NCBI GenBank assembly: GCA_023374045.1
Contig: CM041781.1
Coordinates: 148,358,982-148,422,981 of the forward strand
DNA from: Limonium bicolor
Taxonomy: Eukaryota; Streptophyta; Magnoliopsida; Caryophyllales; Plumbaginaceae
Direction of reading: 5' to 3'
Length of the DNA: 64,000 bases
Shown: one piece after another, positions 25,301 to 36,711 of the stretch
Position numbering within the stretch: position 1 is the stretch's first letter
Layout of the letters: the number at the start of each line of letters is the position of its first letter
Translations under genes and position numbers: made by a program
Notes under the pieces: generated by a model
What the model saw: only the letters and a program-made list of their open reading frames with translations
What the model was told of the DNA's origin: nothing
The model's database searches: none

Positions 25301-26800
25301 TGGACTCCGGTGACAGGTATGGTTTTCTTGCAACATGTGTCCAACCGGATTACACCGGCTTGTATGCCAATATGTTTTCTGTATGTTTGCCACGTTGTAA
25401 GATAAAACATGTAATGAGTTTATAGTAATTCATTTATGTGGCGGGTTCAACTCCTATACCATTTAACCTCGAAAGTGTTAAACCTTAGCTAACTAAGTCT
25501 AGGATCACATGAGAGTTCGGTATTCGGATTAAACGACCCGAACCATGGGACGTTCTAACCACGACTATGCGTGTGTTAATTGTGTGATATTTGTGTGTGT
25601 ATGTAAGGACCTCCCTCGTATGTTTAACCCAGTTGTAATACTGTATGGTGTGTGGATGTGATAGACTCCATAGTGGGGCTCTAACTAATATCTAAAAAGT
25701 AAGTATGTACTAACAGGGGTGAGGAATCCGGTTGGGCCGGTCGCGCGTTGTTTGGGAGTGGGTATCCTTTTTAGCCTTACCCTCCTCTCTGTTATGGTTG
25801 TTTCCCTCACGGGCTACGATCTCCCATTAGCTTACTCCAAAGCTTAGCTATTCTGACTTATGACCGGTTTAGGGGGAACATGTGTTTATGTGGTGTGTTC
25901 GGGTCACCATATCCGAACCATCTTAACTTAAGTTACTCGTCCAGCTATTAGGACAGTAATGAGTGTTGTATAACGAGTTTATCATGAGGGTGACATCATT
26001 CTCTAGGCTCACCAGTGAATTAACTATGTTTGGGTCGGTTCCTAAGAGAATCGTTCCCGTTATGATATGTGTTATTGTTGTACTGCAATTCCCATTACGA
26101 TGTTATGTTATGTGCATGTTGAAACGTGAAAAGTGTTGTTATGTGGTGAATGTTATATGTTGTAAAATGTGGAGTATGTAGATCATGGATATGAATCCCA
26201 GTTTATGATAAGAGGCGTTTAAGGATAACCCGATTAATGGGTAAGTATCGTCTATTAAGGAAGTAGCTCCATTAGAGGAGAAACACTCTAGGGTTAGTGA
26301 ACACAACAAGTGACTTATCAAGTATGGATGTGTTATCTGTTTGTTGAGCCCATAGTGGTGGAATGTGATGTGTTGTGTGTTGATAGTTTACATGCATGAT
26401 TCAAATATAATCAACCACATGCTAAGACGACAATTAGTTGTGCGTGGCCCGGTAGCATGCGGGCTGCGGGATTACCATACCAGAAAAGGTGCTGAGCCCC
26501 TGGGGGGCCACCCTTTTCTCTTCTTTTTCCTATTTCAGGTACAAGGAGCTGGGAGCCGTTCGAGAGTAGGACGGGGTAGTCGTTGTACATGGGTATGCAT
26601 TTAAGTTATATATGTACAGTTGGTGTAGTAAGACCGAAATTTTTATCGGCATTAGTTTGTGAATACTCGGTACAGTTTGAGGTATATGTTGTTGTTGTTG
26701 TTTATGGAGAGGGACAGTAATGTGTAGTCGCTCGGGAATCTAATCCATCAGACCGATACAATGTATATGAATAGCCTGGTTAGCCACGTGGGGTGTTACA
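22372..26800 (+). repeat. LTR 3 (3' LTR of the compound element)
   Basis: A 4.4-kb LTR, shorter because a 93-bp segment near its right end (equivalent to 5626-5718 in LTR1) is missing. The deletion joins CACGTG to GGGTGTTACA and removes the right arm of the U5 hairpin, but keeps the terminal CA. It must have arisen after integration, since the target duplication ATTGG follows directly. The array is at 24817-24997 and the TATA-like box at 25020. Confidence 0.92.
24817..24997 (+). repeat. Inverted-repeat array in LTR 3, three units
   Basis: GGTCCGGGAC / GTCCCGGACC units at 72-73 bp spacing. The right arm of unit 2 reads GTCCCAGACC, a one-base mismatch. TATAAAAA follows 23 bp later. Confidence 0.88.
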
Positions 26801-26805
26801 ATTGG
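26801..26805. other. Target-site duplication, right copy (ATTGG)
   Basis: Matches 1223-1227 exactly and closes the compound insertion. Confidence 0.9.
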
Positions 26806-27109
26806 CCATATTGGAGACCTCTAGCTAGTTACAGCTTCTTAATTTCTTGTAGTTATTATTTTAGTATCCCTTTACATTTTTTGGCTAGCGCCTATGACCT
26901 TCGACCGTCATCAACCTGTAATAAAAAAATTGAACTCGGACGGGCCCACCAACTTTATTTTCCTTCACGACCTTTCTTCTCTCTTTTTCCTTTAGTCACC
27001 TCTGACTAGTATATATGCCGTGGAAGCTTCAGTAGATCGAACAATCAGAACTGGACAGCACCGAAACATCATAGAGAAAATCGGATAAAAAGTCAGACAA
27101 ATTTGGCCG

Positions 27110-27289
27110 ATGGAGACAGTTGCTGCCTCTGTTGAAGATGAAAGTACCGACGATCATGATGATTCTCCTACTGATACAAAAGAGACAGAAGAATAAAAAC
27201 ATGGTGCAAAAGAGACAGAGGCAGATACAGATGAAAGGATGAATGAGAACTCAGAAACGGAGAGGTTGAATGAAATACCCCTGAATTAA
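27110..27289 (+). pseudogene. Acidic ORF fragment, possible host-gene remnant
   Basis: ATG at 27110 opens 28 codons (METVAASVEDESTDD..., rich in D, E, T and S) to a TAA at 27194-27196. The same frame then stays open for 30 more codons (KHGAKETEADTDER...) of the same acidic, hydrophilic character, to a TAA at 27287. A TATA motif about 95 bp upstream and an A-rich leader fit the 5' end of a plant gene with one premature stop. No domain is recognisable and the downstream part is absent. It could equally be a short exon or chance, so I do not assign a function. Confidence 0.3.
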
Positions 27290-27312
27290 TTTAAATTAAT
27301 TTAGGGGATTTC
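27272..27312. repeat. Imperfect inverted repeat, about 20-bp arms
   Basis: The left arm GAAATACCCCTGAATTAATT pairs with AATTAATTTAGGGGATTTC, with one extra base and one mismatch. The left arm begins with the same TGAAATACCCC that starts the LTRs, 117 bp before the true LTR4 start. It may be a fold-back or an excised-element scar. It is not part of the neighbouring LTR. Confidence 0.6.
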
Positions 27313-27382
27313 TTTTATTAAACCATAAATAATACTATTTAATATTAAATTATTGTATGGAATTATGAATATTAAATTATTA

Positions 27383-27387
27383 TATGG
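27383..27387. other. Target-site duplication, left copy (TATGG)
   Basis: TATGG precedes LTR4 and recurs at 41249-41253 directly after LTR5, defining the second element as one intact-ended insertion. Confidence 0.9.
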
Positions 27388-28493
27388 TGAAATACCCCAA
27401 ACCTTGGTATGTTGTGTAAATGTTAAACTATGGTAATTAAAGGCTAAAAAGTGCCTTAGAAACATAAATGAACCATTTAAACCATGGTAAAACACAATAA
27501 AACACTAAGACACGGTTTGAGCAAAAACGTGCTCTAAGCTTGGAGTGAACTTGGTTAGGACCCAAAGAGCCTACCAAGATTTGATAATATTTAATAATGA
27601 TTTAATAAGGCTAATTAAGTCCTTAGGAAACCTTGGTAGACATTGGAACCAAACAAACATAAATAAATACCTTAAGGTCAATATGGGCTAAAAGTGCTCT
27701 AAGCTTGGGATAAATTTGTATAAGACCTAAAGGTCATACCTATACCTTATAAATATGTTTAGGAGCATATTAAATCAATTACCAAAGAAAACCAAGATTG
27801 AAAACAAGTTAAAACACAAAATGTGCTTTAAGGAGTCTTAAAGCACATTTTTGAAAAATTGTCTTGTAAATGAGTTTTGAATGGCTAAATGTCCATCATT
27901 ACTCTTTAATTAACATGTGTACTATATAGTATCACATTTGGAAGTCTATATCAATGAGAAATCAAAAATTTCATTTTTATGTGCCTTGTTTTTGTGAATA
28001 GTGATTTTTTATAAGCTATTTTGTAACATATGTTATTATAAGTGATTAAATTGACAAATAAAGACTAAAGTACCCTTCTAACTAAATTGGGGCCGGTTTT
28101 TCAAGGTGTGAGTCACCAACTTGTAAAAGAAATCAAATATGTAAAGTAAAGCTTAAAGTAAAGTACTATTTTGCTTTTTACATAAATATCTTAACAAAAG
28201 CAAATTTATCTTCATTCTCTCTTTCCTTCTTGTATTCACACGGTTTCTTCATCTTCTCCTTTCCTCCATTTACGATTTGCTATGGCAACTTCTCTTCTCC
28301 ATCTTCATTTCCTTGCCAAATCCAACTCCATGCTCCAAATCAAATTCTAAGACCATATTTGTCTTAGTTAGACCAAGCTCTACACTTCTATCTTTTCAAA
28401 TCTTCAAGAACTCAATTTTGGTGCCATGGAGATTCACCATTGAAGGAGCTTGAGCTCACCTTTCTACATATTATTACTCTCCTTTGCTTCTAG

Positions 28494-28987
28494 GTAAGGA
28501 ATCTCAAAGAAAAATCAAGTTTCTTCCATGTTTTTACCTTGACCGAAAATGCACATTGATGGTGCTCCTTGTGTGACTTTGTTCTAGCTTCATTCCAACC
28601 TTTCATGGACTAGGTGGAGTCCTCTCTTGATAGATATTCAAACTCTCTTCAAAGATCAAGGTAAAACAACTACATTAATGTTTTTGAAACAATGTAAAAT
28701 TAGGGTTTACAATTAGATGAAGCTTAAAGCTTGAATACTCATTATGATGTTTGTATATTGTTTAGAACTTGACAAGGAATCAAATACCTTACCGGTTTTA
28801 TAAGGAAACAAGAAAGAAGTTTGTTTGGAAAAGAGGTAAACATACTAACCTAATGTGGTATAGTGCCTTAGGAGAAATGAGCTTATATTGCTTGTTAAAA
28901 TGATCTAAGGAGCCAAAGGTGAATGACCTAGTGAAATGCTCTCAAGGAGTTTATTAAGGGCATATGTATTGTTGGGTGTATTTGCAG
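28494..28987 (+). other. Splice-like cassette inside LTR 4
   Basis: Intron 1 is 28494-28587 (TAG|GTAAGG ... TTCTAG|C), exon 2 is 28588-28660 (73 nt), and intron 2 is 28661-28987 (AAG|GTAAAA ... TTTGCAG|GTC). Positions and lengths match those in LTR1 despite clear sequence divergence of the introns, which argues the signals are kept for a reason. Confidence 0.5.
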
Positions 28988-29709
28988 GTCAAAGGCATTA
29001 TTTATGTGGGAAATTCAGTGTTTAAGGTTTATGCAATTTAAGGGCCTAAGAGCCATGTTATTTAAGGGCCTAAGTGCCAAGCAATTTAAGTTATGCACTA
29101 TATTGTGATGTAGTGCTAAATGTGTGAAGTTTGTGTATAAAAATGTGTTTGATGGATTTTAGGTGTTCTTGAATGAAATAAGGTAAAAACCTAAGTGTTT
29201 GGATGTGAGTATATACAAGAGAAGCTATGGCAAAATTTGGAAAATGTATAAGAGGTTCTAAGTGTTTTAAGTGAGTTTCGGTGAACTAGGAAGTGTTAAA
29301 GGTGAACAAATGTTTTACTTGGGAAGAAAACATGTATTAAGGTGATTTAGAGTGATGCAAGGATTTAGGTGCTATCTTGGAAGTTCTAGGAATTCAAGGT
29401 GTGTTTTGAGAATGTATTTAAGTCTTGGAGAAGTTTGTTTAAGGTTTAGGTAATGTTGGTATCCAAGGAATAAATGATGTTTAGATAAGGTTTTGAGAAA
29501 GGAATTCAAGAAGTTGTGAAAAGAGGATTTGTTTTGTAAGAAAGGATGTTTGGATGATGATGTTTGTGTGGAAGATATGTCCTGGTATAATGGTTAGAAT
29601 AGGCATGAAACATCACTTAGAAACCTAAGGAGAAGATACTATAAGTGTTGGAAGCTTTGGAGGAATTTGGTTAAGTGTTTAAAGACTTGGAAATTGAATG
29701 TTTTGCCGT

Positions 29710-29957
29710 GTCCGAACTTCCGTCCGGACATGGAAGTTCGGACAGGCTCTGTTGGGTAAAGGATTTTCTCACTCTCGAACTGTGTCCGAACTTGGAAGTC
29801 CGGACACAAGTTCGGACGTGACTGTTTCTATCTGGGATTTACTCTCGAACTGTGTCCGAACTTGGGAAGTCCGGACACAAGTTCGGACGTGTGTATGGTT
29901 TTCAGTATTAGGTCGCGGCTTGCGTCCGAACTTGGAGGTTCGGACACAAGTTCGGAC
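29710..29957 (+). repeat. Inverted-repeat array in LTR 4, four units
   Basis: Units start at 29710, 29784, 29854 and 29924 (70-74 bp apart). Each has outer arms GTCCGAACTT / AAGTTCGGAC around an inner AGTCCGGAC or equivalent. Spacers contain ACTCTCGAACTG. The stem differs from that of LTRs 1-3 but period and position are alike; TATAAAAT follows 36 bp later. Confidence 0.9.
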
Positions 29958-31918
29958 AAGGTGTTGTATGGGCCAAAACATTGGTTAAAGGTTATAAAAT
30001 GATGGGGATTGATGGTTAATGATGTTATGAGGTTGTTAAGGACATGTTAGGTGAGTTTTAATGACAATTAAGTGGGTGAAAAGTTGTAATAAATTGTGAA
30101 AGTAAAACAAGTTAAAAAGTGAAGTTATGTAACTAAACTAACGGGGAAAAATTATAAGCATTAGACATTAAATAATCATGCAACCCCGATGTTAATAAAA
30201 GTATATGTAATGATATCAGTTGTTCGAGAATCGCTCGAGGAACATAAGTGGACGTGGTAAAGTGGACTCCGGTGACAGGTATGGTTTTCTTGCTACCTGT
30301 GTCCTACCGGATTACACCGGCTTGTATGCCAATGTGTTTTTCTGAGTGTTTGCCACCTTGTAAGATTAAAACATGTAATGAGTTTATAGTAATTCGTTTA
30401 TGTGGCGAATTTGGCCTCCGATACCATTTAACCTCAAACATGTGTTTAAACCTTAGCTAACCAAATCTAGGAACATGAGTGATCGGTATTCGGAGTTAAC
30501 GGCCCAAACCTTGGGAACGTTCTAACCACGGCTATGTGTGAGTTAGATGGATATTGTTGTTGTATGCAAGTGTGTGAACCTCCCTTGTGTGCTTAACTCG
30601 GTTATGATACCGTATGGTGTGTGGATGTGGTAGGCTCCATAATGGATCTCTAACTACTTATTTATAAGTATATATGTACTAATGAGGTGAGGAGTCCGGT
30701 CATGTTCCGGCCACGCGTGTGATGGACGGGAGTCGATGTCATATCCGGTTCGGCTCTCTTGGTGTATGTATAGGTTGTATTCCAATTTGGTTTCTACCTT
30801 CCCTTAGCTTATCCAAAGCTAGTTACTGACTCACGTCGGGCCACAGGGGCATACAAATGTTATTTCGGTGTGCTTGGGATTACTATATCCGACACACCTT
30901 GGGTTTAAGTTAACCGTTCGATATAACTGGACGGTAACGAGGTTGGTAACGAGCTTAGCATGAGATTGGCATTAATCTCTAGGCTCACTATGTATACTAA
31001 CTATGGTGGAAGGTTCCTTGTGTGAACCGACCTTATGGTGTTTTGTGTTGTTATTGTGCTAGGCAATTTCCCTTGCTATGCTATGATATGTATACGTTAG
31101 GTGTTTAAAATGAATGTGATGTTATCATGTGTACGCCGAAACAAGAAAGGTTTTGTTATGTAGTAATGAGATATGTTGTAGGATATGGAGTGTGTGGATC
31201 ATGGAAATGAATCCCAGTTTGTGACAAGAGGCGTTTAAGGATAACCCGATTAATGGGTACGTGTCGTTCATTAAGGAAGTAGCTCCGTTTTAGAGGAGAG
31301 CCACTTTATGGTGAAAGGAATCATTGGATGATTTGTTTAGTGTGGATGTGTTGGATATATGTGAGCCCTATTGTTGGGTGTATGCAAAGTGTTGTGTGTT
31401 CATGGTTTGTATGCATGATTTAAATATAATCAACTGCATGCTAAGACGACAATTAGTTGTGCGTGGCCTGGTAGCATGTGGGCTGCGGGATTACCATACC
31501 AGCAAAGGTGCTGAGCCCCTTGGGGGCCACCCTTTCTCTCCTTTTCTATTTCAGGTACAAGGAGCTGGAAGCCGTTCGAGAGTAGGACGGGGTAGATGTT
31601 TATACATGGGTAATCGTTTAAGTTGTATATACATACAATAGGTGTAGTAAGACCGAAACTGTTATCGGCATCAATTTGTAAATACTCGGTACAGTTGGAA
31701 GGCTTTTGTATGTTGGTTGTTGTTAATGGAAAGGGATAATAACGTGTAGGCGCTCGGAAATCTAGTCCATCAGACCGGTACAATATTTATGTAATAGCCT
31801 TGTTAGCCACGTGGGTGGTTAACGGCGTGTAACACCAACGAGTTAAGTTATTTGATGAGGTGTGTATTCCGCTGCAGATTGTCGTTATGTATTTGTTGTT
31901 GGATGGGGTGTCAAAAAG

Positions 31919-31946
31919 TGGTATCAGAGCGAAGTATCGCTCTGAT
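31919..31946 (+). promoter_or_regulatory. Primer binding site of the second element
   Basis: TGGTATCAGAGC inside the same 9-bp hairpin seen in the first element, six bases after the LTR4 end. Confidence 0.9.
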
Positions 31947-32722
31947 GACTGAATTACCGAGCTTAGGAAGTACCGAGTTAGGATTTAAGTACTTTGGGTT
32001 AAGGGTTGAGTGATAGCGTGAGAGATACGCTAGATAGGAACTACCAGTGAATACTGGAAACCTACAGTATCCTTCCGCCCTCCACAATCCCTATTTTATA
32101 ACTTGGGAAAGGAACGCCAGAGAGATGGAAGTCCTCTCTTACTCGGGAATACCCGATCTGGCTGTTATTAAACACCTCTAAGGTACGGAGAACCTGTCAT
32201 CCGGTAGATCCCGAAAACTGGGAATCCCGGAGACGGTTTCCATCTGAACAATGTTAACCGCATTTAATGGCAAAGAATGAAGAATCTTGTGTATAGGAGA
32301 ATGGAATTTCCGGCAACTTGGGTCGACATGCCGAGCAGTCGAGGATAACCAGCTTGCAACGCACCAACCGTGCAACAGGCAAGAAGTAGATTAGTGAAAC
32401 CCGAGACGAGTGTCTACGGGACCACAGTTGATAAATAATACACCAACGGTATACCAACCGACAAGGGAACTACAACGTAGTGCCCAAATACATGGAACGG
32501 GCTACAAAGAGAATACAATACTAAGAAAAGGGGGTCTCCTAGAATGGGAAATACCCTAGTTGATGATCATCATGTGAAGACAGTGAGAAGTCACCTAGAG
32601 GAGTTATTATCAAGACAGTAAGGTCAGTGAGGGCAAACAAGGCCACCGATGATAGTGCGGTAAGAACAATACCACAACCGGTATGTGTTGAACCGATAGC
32701 CAGTTAGCATGGCGCACTTGCC

Positions 32723-33073
32723 ATGGCAAGTGCTGCTATAACAGGACTGTTCGGGGAAGTTTTAACAAATAAAAAGTACTTAGTAAAGTACCACGAAGCT
32801 AAATGTGATCATTATAACCGTGGAAGGCTTAACAGCCTGACCTTTGTAATTGGAAGTACACCAGTCAGCAAGAAGCTAGACTTGGCTAAAGCAAGAAGAG
32901 GTTGTGAAACCATGAAAATTTTCTTTCAAACCCAGATTTATTCAAACCCTTTTCTTTTCAAAACCAAATTTTCTTTCAAACCAACACTTCTTTCTAAACC
33001 ATTTTACACCAAGCCAGTAAAACCAAGGACAGTTGACAAGGATACAACAGTGGATAAACTTTCCTTCGATTAA
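32723..33073 (+). CDS. Small uncharacterised ORF of the LARD-like family
   Basis: 116 codons beginning MASAAITGLFGEVL. The start codon lies at the centre of the perfect 20-bp palindrome, about 790 bases after the primer site, where a gag start might be expected. Middle part NSLTFVIGSTPVSKKLDLAK; the second half is rich in F and K (FLFKTKFSFKP) and low in complexity. The equivalent frame in the first element is interrupted by a TAT-to-TAA stop and an extra base, and one palindrome copy there has lost the ATG. I recognise no domain. It may be a gag N-terminal remnant or not translated at all. Confidence 0.3.
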   Translation: MASAAITGLFGEVLTNKKYLVKYHEAKCDHYNRGRLNSLTFVIGSTPVSKKLDLAKARRGCETMKIFFQTQIYSNPFLFKTKFSFKPTLLSKPFYTKPVKPRTVDKDTTVDKLSFD

Positions 33074-35352
33074 GTTCGGGAAGCACGGGACACATATTGT
33101 CAAGGGACAATATAAGGGAGTTGACAACAGAATACTTCACCTAGGCGTGTGACGGACACTACGAGTGTACCAACTGAAATGTGGGACGACCGCTCTCCGA
33201 TAGGAGCTTGTGGGCCTGGCAGACCTACTTATGGGTTAGTTGGGTAAGTAGTAATGTATCAGTATGGTACCCCACGTATGTATACGAGTGGAGTCCGAAA
33301 CACGGGAAGTAGTCGACTCCGTCTACGGTCAGCAGTATAAATCAAACAAGAACTAAGGATTACCATGAATGGTTGAAGTTAAGGAACTCAGTTAAGTTAA
33401 CGAGACCAAAGGAATTAGTGAATTCCTTTCAAGGAAATGTTTAAGAGTCAGGAGGTGCGAAGTGCACTAACTGAATGTAAAGACATCTTATATGACTTAA
33501 GGATCCTCAGGGATAAACATGATAGCTGGAATGGTGACCCTAATGTGGACACATTAATGTGCAATGAACGGGATGAAACTCCCAAAATGAGTACCTACAC
33601 TATCAGGAAATGTTGATCTTCACAGAAGAAGATAATAACCAGTGAAGAACGCAAAAAGGCGTGGCTAACGGAATGTACCCATGAGTGCAAGCCAGATGTA
33701 ATGGCATATGTTAGTAACACCCGGGAGCAATCCTTGAGGGGTGTTTGGATTAAACATTGTTAGATGGAGCAATATAACAGAAGCACAAGATTTGGAACAA
33801 TTACCCGGATTAAACACTGAAGGTAAACCCACTTAAAGGTAGGACCCTAAGTTGCCAAAAAGACAACTTGGAAGGAATCGTGACAGTAAGGCTTATAAGC
33901 CACAACAACTTGTGTTATGTAAATTTGATCAATTGCAGAAGTGTATGTTCTACAAGTAAATAGAGCGGAGAACGAACCACTACAGTAAGAGTGGGGATAC
34001 CTCTCGATATCGTGAGACCGCAGGAGCGGTAGCTATATGAACCAAGTTCAGGAATATGTTAGGGATTGACCATGTTGTTATTACCCCAGAACGATTTGAA
34101 TAAGAATAATACGAAGGGAAATGTTTGTACCAGTTGTGTAGATAGGAAGAGTGATAAGTTGGATAGCAACCACCATAGGTGGTGATGCTAAATGAGTAGC
34201 GAACAACGCTCAAGGAATATAAAGGCTCAAAAAAATATAGTATATTCAAAAATCAGCCAAAAAAGTGGCCAGATAAACCCAGTGTAATGGCGGAAGCTAA
34301 TATAATAGCGGATGCAGTATAAGTTGATGTTGTATAATGAGTAAGGATACGGTGCGCAATAAGCGACTGTTGTATGAGTATTGTTAGATGATAAAATGGT
34401 GAGTGAGCAGAGTTATGAGTTAACCCCAGTGGAGATGCGACAGTAAGTGATAGCAAACGAACCGAGCAGTAAGCCGGAAGCAAGTGTTATGTGATAAGAA
34501 TTTCAGTGAAACAGTGTAAATTCCTAATTGCTATCGCATAAGAGATTTACTGTCAGGAGTTTACGCCTCTGCACTCTGTATGACTGGGTGTTTTGGTATT
34601 GCACTTGCGCAGTAATGATCGAGTGGGATAGCTAGGATTTGGGAGAATGTTAATTGTGGTGGATGTAGAAAGAAACCTATAATGCTATAATGATCAATGC
34701 ATAAAATGCAAGGTCATACCAATGGAAGAGTACCTGTACGAAACCAAATGTGGAGGTATGATTAAGAATAAGTGATAATAGTGGCACTAAATACCAAATG
34801 TAGGTATGAGATATACCCCAGGTGTGGGAAATAACTGAGAGAGCACTACACATTAAGTAGTAGCTCAATCTCAACCGACAGTAAGTCGGTAGAAGCAAGT
34901 CAATCATTGTGAATTACATAGTAGTTTACGCTGTAAGCTATTGGAGAAGTGGATGGAAAATTGTGAAACTCACCGAATTCGCTCAGGGTAAGAGATACCA
35001 TACATTGGAGATGTACAATACAGTAACAGTAACGAATGAGGCAAACTAGCCCTATAATTATCAGAATGGCGCAGCAGAGGCCAGTGAGCCCATGCATCAA
35101 ATGCCGAATATACATGGTGAATATGAAAAATGGCTAGCTATCAATGCCTAAAAGCCTCACAGGCCAGGACCGAAACCGGTTATGAGTTACAACTCCAATG
35201 CGAATTCTTGGTTTAGGGTCTAAACCGCCAATATGGTTAAGATCCTCTAATCAGAATCCATTGTGTAATAGACCGCGTGGAAGTCAAAACACTTCACGAC
35301 GGCAGAACATTTTAAGCCAAGGTTTAGTGATTGATTACGTGGGCGTAATCCC

Positions 35353-35367
35353 TTTTAAGGGGGGTAG
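35353..35367 (+). promoter_or_regulatory. Internal polypurine-tract-like site, second element
   Basis: TTTTAAGGGGGGTAG, about 1.34 kb upstream of the functional tract at 36695-36709. Its conservation in both families suggests more than chance. Confidence 0.6.
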
Positions 35368-36694
35368 AGCGCAAAACCACTTAGTGTGTTTTACCGTACA
35401 AGTGTACGTGAACGGGGTTGTGCATAGCAAAATGATTTGTTATGATGGTGGTGCGCGTGTGTTAAATAAACATACGCATTTATTTGTGGTTAAATTATGG
35501 TAATTGCGCACAGCAGATGCGAATACCATTGTGGGAAGTGTGTTTATTTTGTTAACAGTGGTGTGTGAGAGTACAAGTGGAAGGGAGTAAAGAAACTCCC
35601 GGGGAACTAAAACCCCGACGGTGCATAAATGTAAACCATGTATTGTATTTTGATAAAAAAAATATGTATATATATACAGTGTTGTGATTTATGAGGGGTA
35701 TAAGACCGACATAGAAGCTAGTGAGAATTAGATTCCCTAGGTAACTTGAATTAAGTTGGATTTGGGTGATGATTGATAGACGGAGTTCTATCCCTTGGAG
35801 ATGTAATGATTATGACTAGAAGGATTTAAAGATAGAAAATGGGATATGCTTGAATTAGTTGTTGGCTGAAAATGAAGTGGGAGGTGAAACTTGATTATCA
35901 TGAGATCAAGGGAAGCCGAACACAAATTGGGGTGGAAAGATAGTTCAACACTGATGCTGATCACATCAGGGTTGGATGACTCTTGAAGCTCCCTGTAAGT
36001 GGTCACAAACAACCATGTTAGAAAAATACAAGGAGCATAAATTGGACTTGGAGTTGTGTGGTGTTTTCAAAAGGATTTTCAATTGGTGTTTTCAAACAAT
36101 CGATTAATATTTTGAATAAAAGATCTTCTTATACTTAACCTAGTAAAGAATATTTTTGTAGTACTTGCTCACGAGCTGAGGACGTATGAGCCTTTGTCTT
36201 CGGACCGGTGACATGAGAAGTATATATGTTAAAAATTAAGTGAATGTTTTGATCTCCCAAAGAACGGGGACCAGAAGGTGTCCATCGCGACCGGGTTCTG
36301 CGGGATCACAGTGTATATGTACTCAACGTGGGATCGAACCCATGGAGAGATGGAAAAGGTATTTCTGTTTGATATACATGCTAAGACATGTTGTGTGGTA
36401 TGAGTAAGAAGTATTATTTCAGACCTATGAGTCTAACTATTGTTATGTTACCCAGACCTAAGAGTCTAAGGGTTGTTATGTAGTGTAATGTTGATTAGGT
36501 ACCCGGACCGTTGAGTCTGAGGTTATCATGTAAGTGTGTTACGATATGGTTTTGGATGGATGTGGATATGTTGCCCGGACCGTTAAGTCCGAGGTTGGAT
36601 GTAAAGATTGTTTGGTAATGGAAGTTTATTTGAAAGTAATTCCCGTATTCTAATCCAATGATGCGTGGAAATGTGAACTTCGAGGACGAAGTTC

Positions 36695-36709
36695 TTTTAA
36701 GGGGGGTAG
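36695..36709 (+). promoter_or_regulatory. Polypurine tract of the second element
   Basis: TTTTAAGGGGGGTAG two bases before LTR5, preceded by CGAGGACGAAGTTC. Confidence 0.88.
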
Positions 36710-36711
36710 AT

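Larger units (their letters stand above)
1228..26800 (+). mobile_element. Compound LARD-like LTR retrotransposon: LTR-INT-LTR-INT-LTR
   Basis: Three LTRs (1228-5728, 11862-16357, 22372-26800) alternate with two nearly identical internal regions (5729-11861 and 16358-22371). The whole is flanked by ATTGG on both sides. Each internal region starts with a tRNA-iMet-type primer site and ends with a polypurine tract of chromovirus type (CGAGGACGAAGTTC then TTTTAAGGGGGG). No gag, protease, RT, RNase H or integrase could be recognised in the internal regions. Very long LTRs with a non-coding internal region match the LARD class of non-autonomous elements, which need enzymes from a related autonomous element. 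The tandem form is best explained by unequal recombination between the 5' and 3' LTRs of the same insertion, supported by the mosaic middle LTR. Confidence 0.88.
26806..27387. other. Island between the two large elements
   Basis: About 580 bp that belongs to neither element. It contains TATATA (27010), a plausible 5' untranslated stretch, an acidic ORF fragment (27110-27289), and an inverted repeat (27272-27312). A stretch near 27302-27345 is repeated in diverged form at about 41272-41315, on the far side of the next insertion. The final five bases, TATGG, are the target duplication of the second element. Confidence 0.6.
27388..31913 (+). repeat. LTR 4 (5' LTR of the second element)
   Basis: 4.5 kb, TGAAATACCCC to GGGGTGTCA. 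The last bases differ from the usual TGTTACA by loss of two bases. Splice cassette at 28494-28987, inverted-repeat array at 29710-29957, TATAAAAT at 29993-30000, GC hairpin at about 31508-31530. The primer site follows at 31919. Confidence 0.9.
31914..36711 (+). mobile_element. Internal region of the second element
   Basis: 4.8 kb with primer site 31919-31930 in the conserved hairpin, a perfect 20-bp palindrome at 32714-32733, one 116-codon ORF (32723-33073), the conserved block 34540-34637, polypurine tracts at 35353 and 36695, and GACC/GGTC-type hairpins near 36420-36600. No enzyme domain is recognisable. Frames on the minus strand are short and not conserved. Confidence 0.82.

Noticed and set aside
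1228..26800. Assembly artefact as the cause of the tandem copies
   Set aside because: The mosaic middle LTR, distinct microsatellite lengths and outer target duplication all fit a biological event. Long-read confirmation would still be decisive.
36328..36345. tRNA-like B-box (GGGTTCGATCCC on the minus strand)
   Set aside because: No A-box, acceptor stem or anticodon arm is visible around it; it may be a SINE or tRNA scrap at most.
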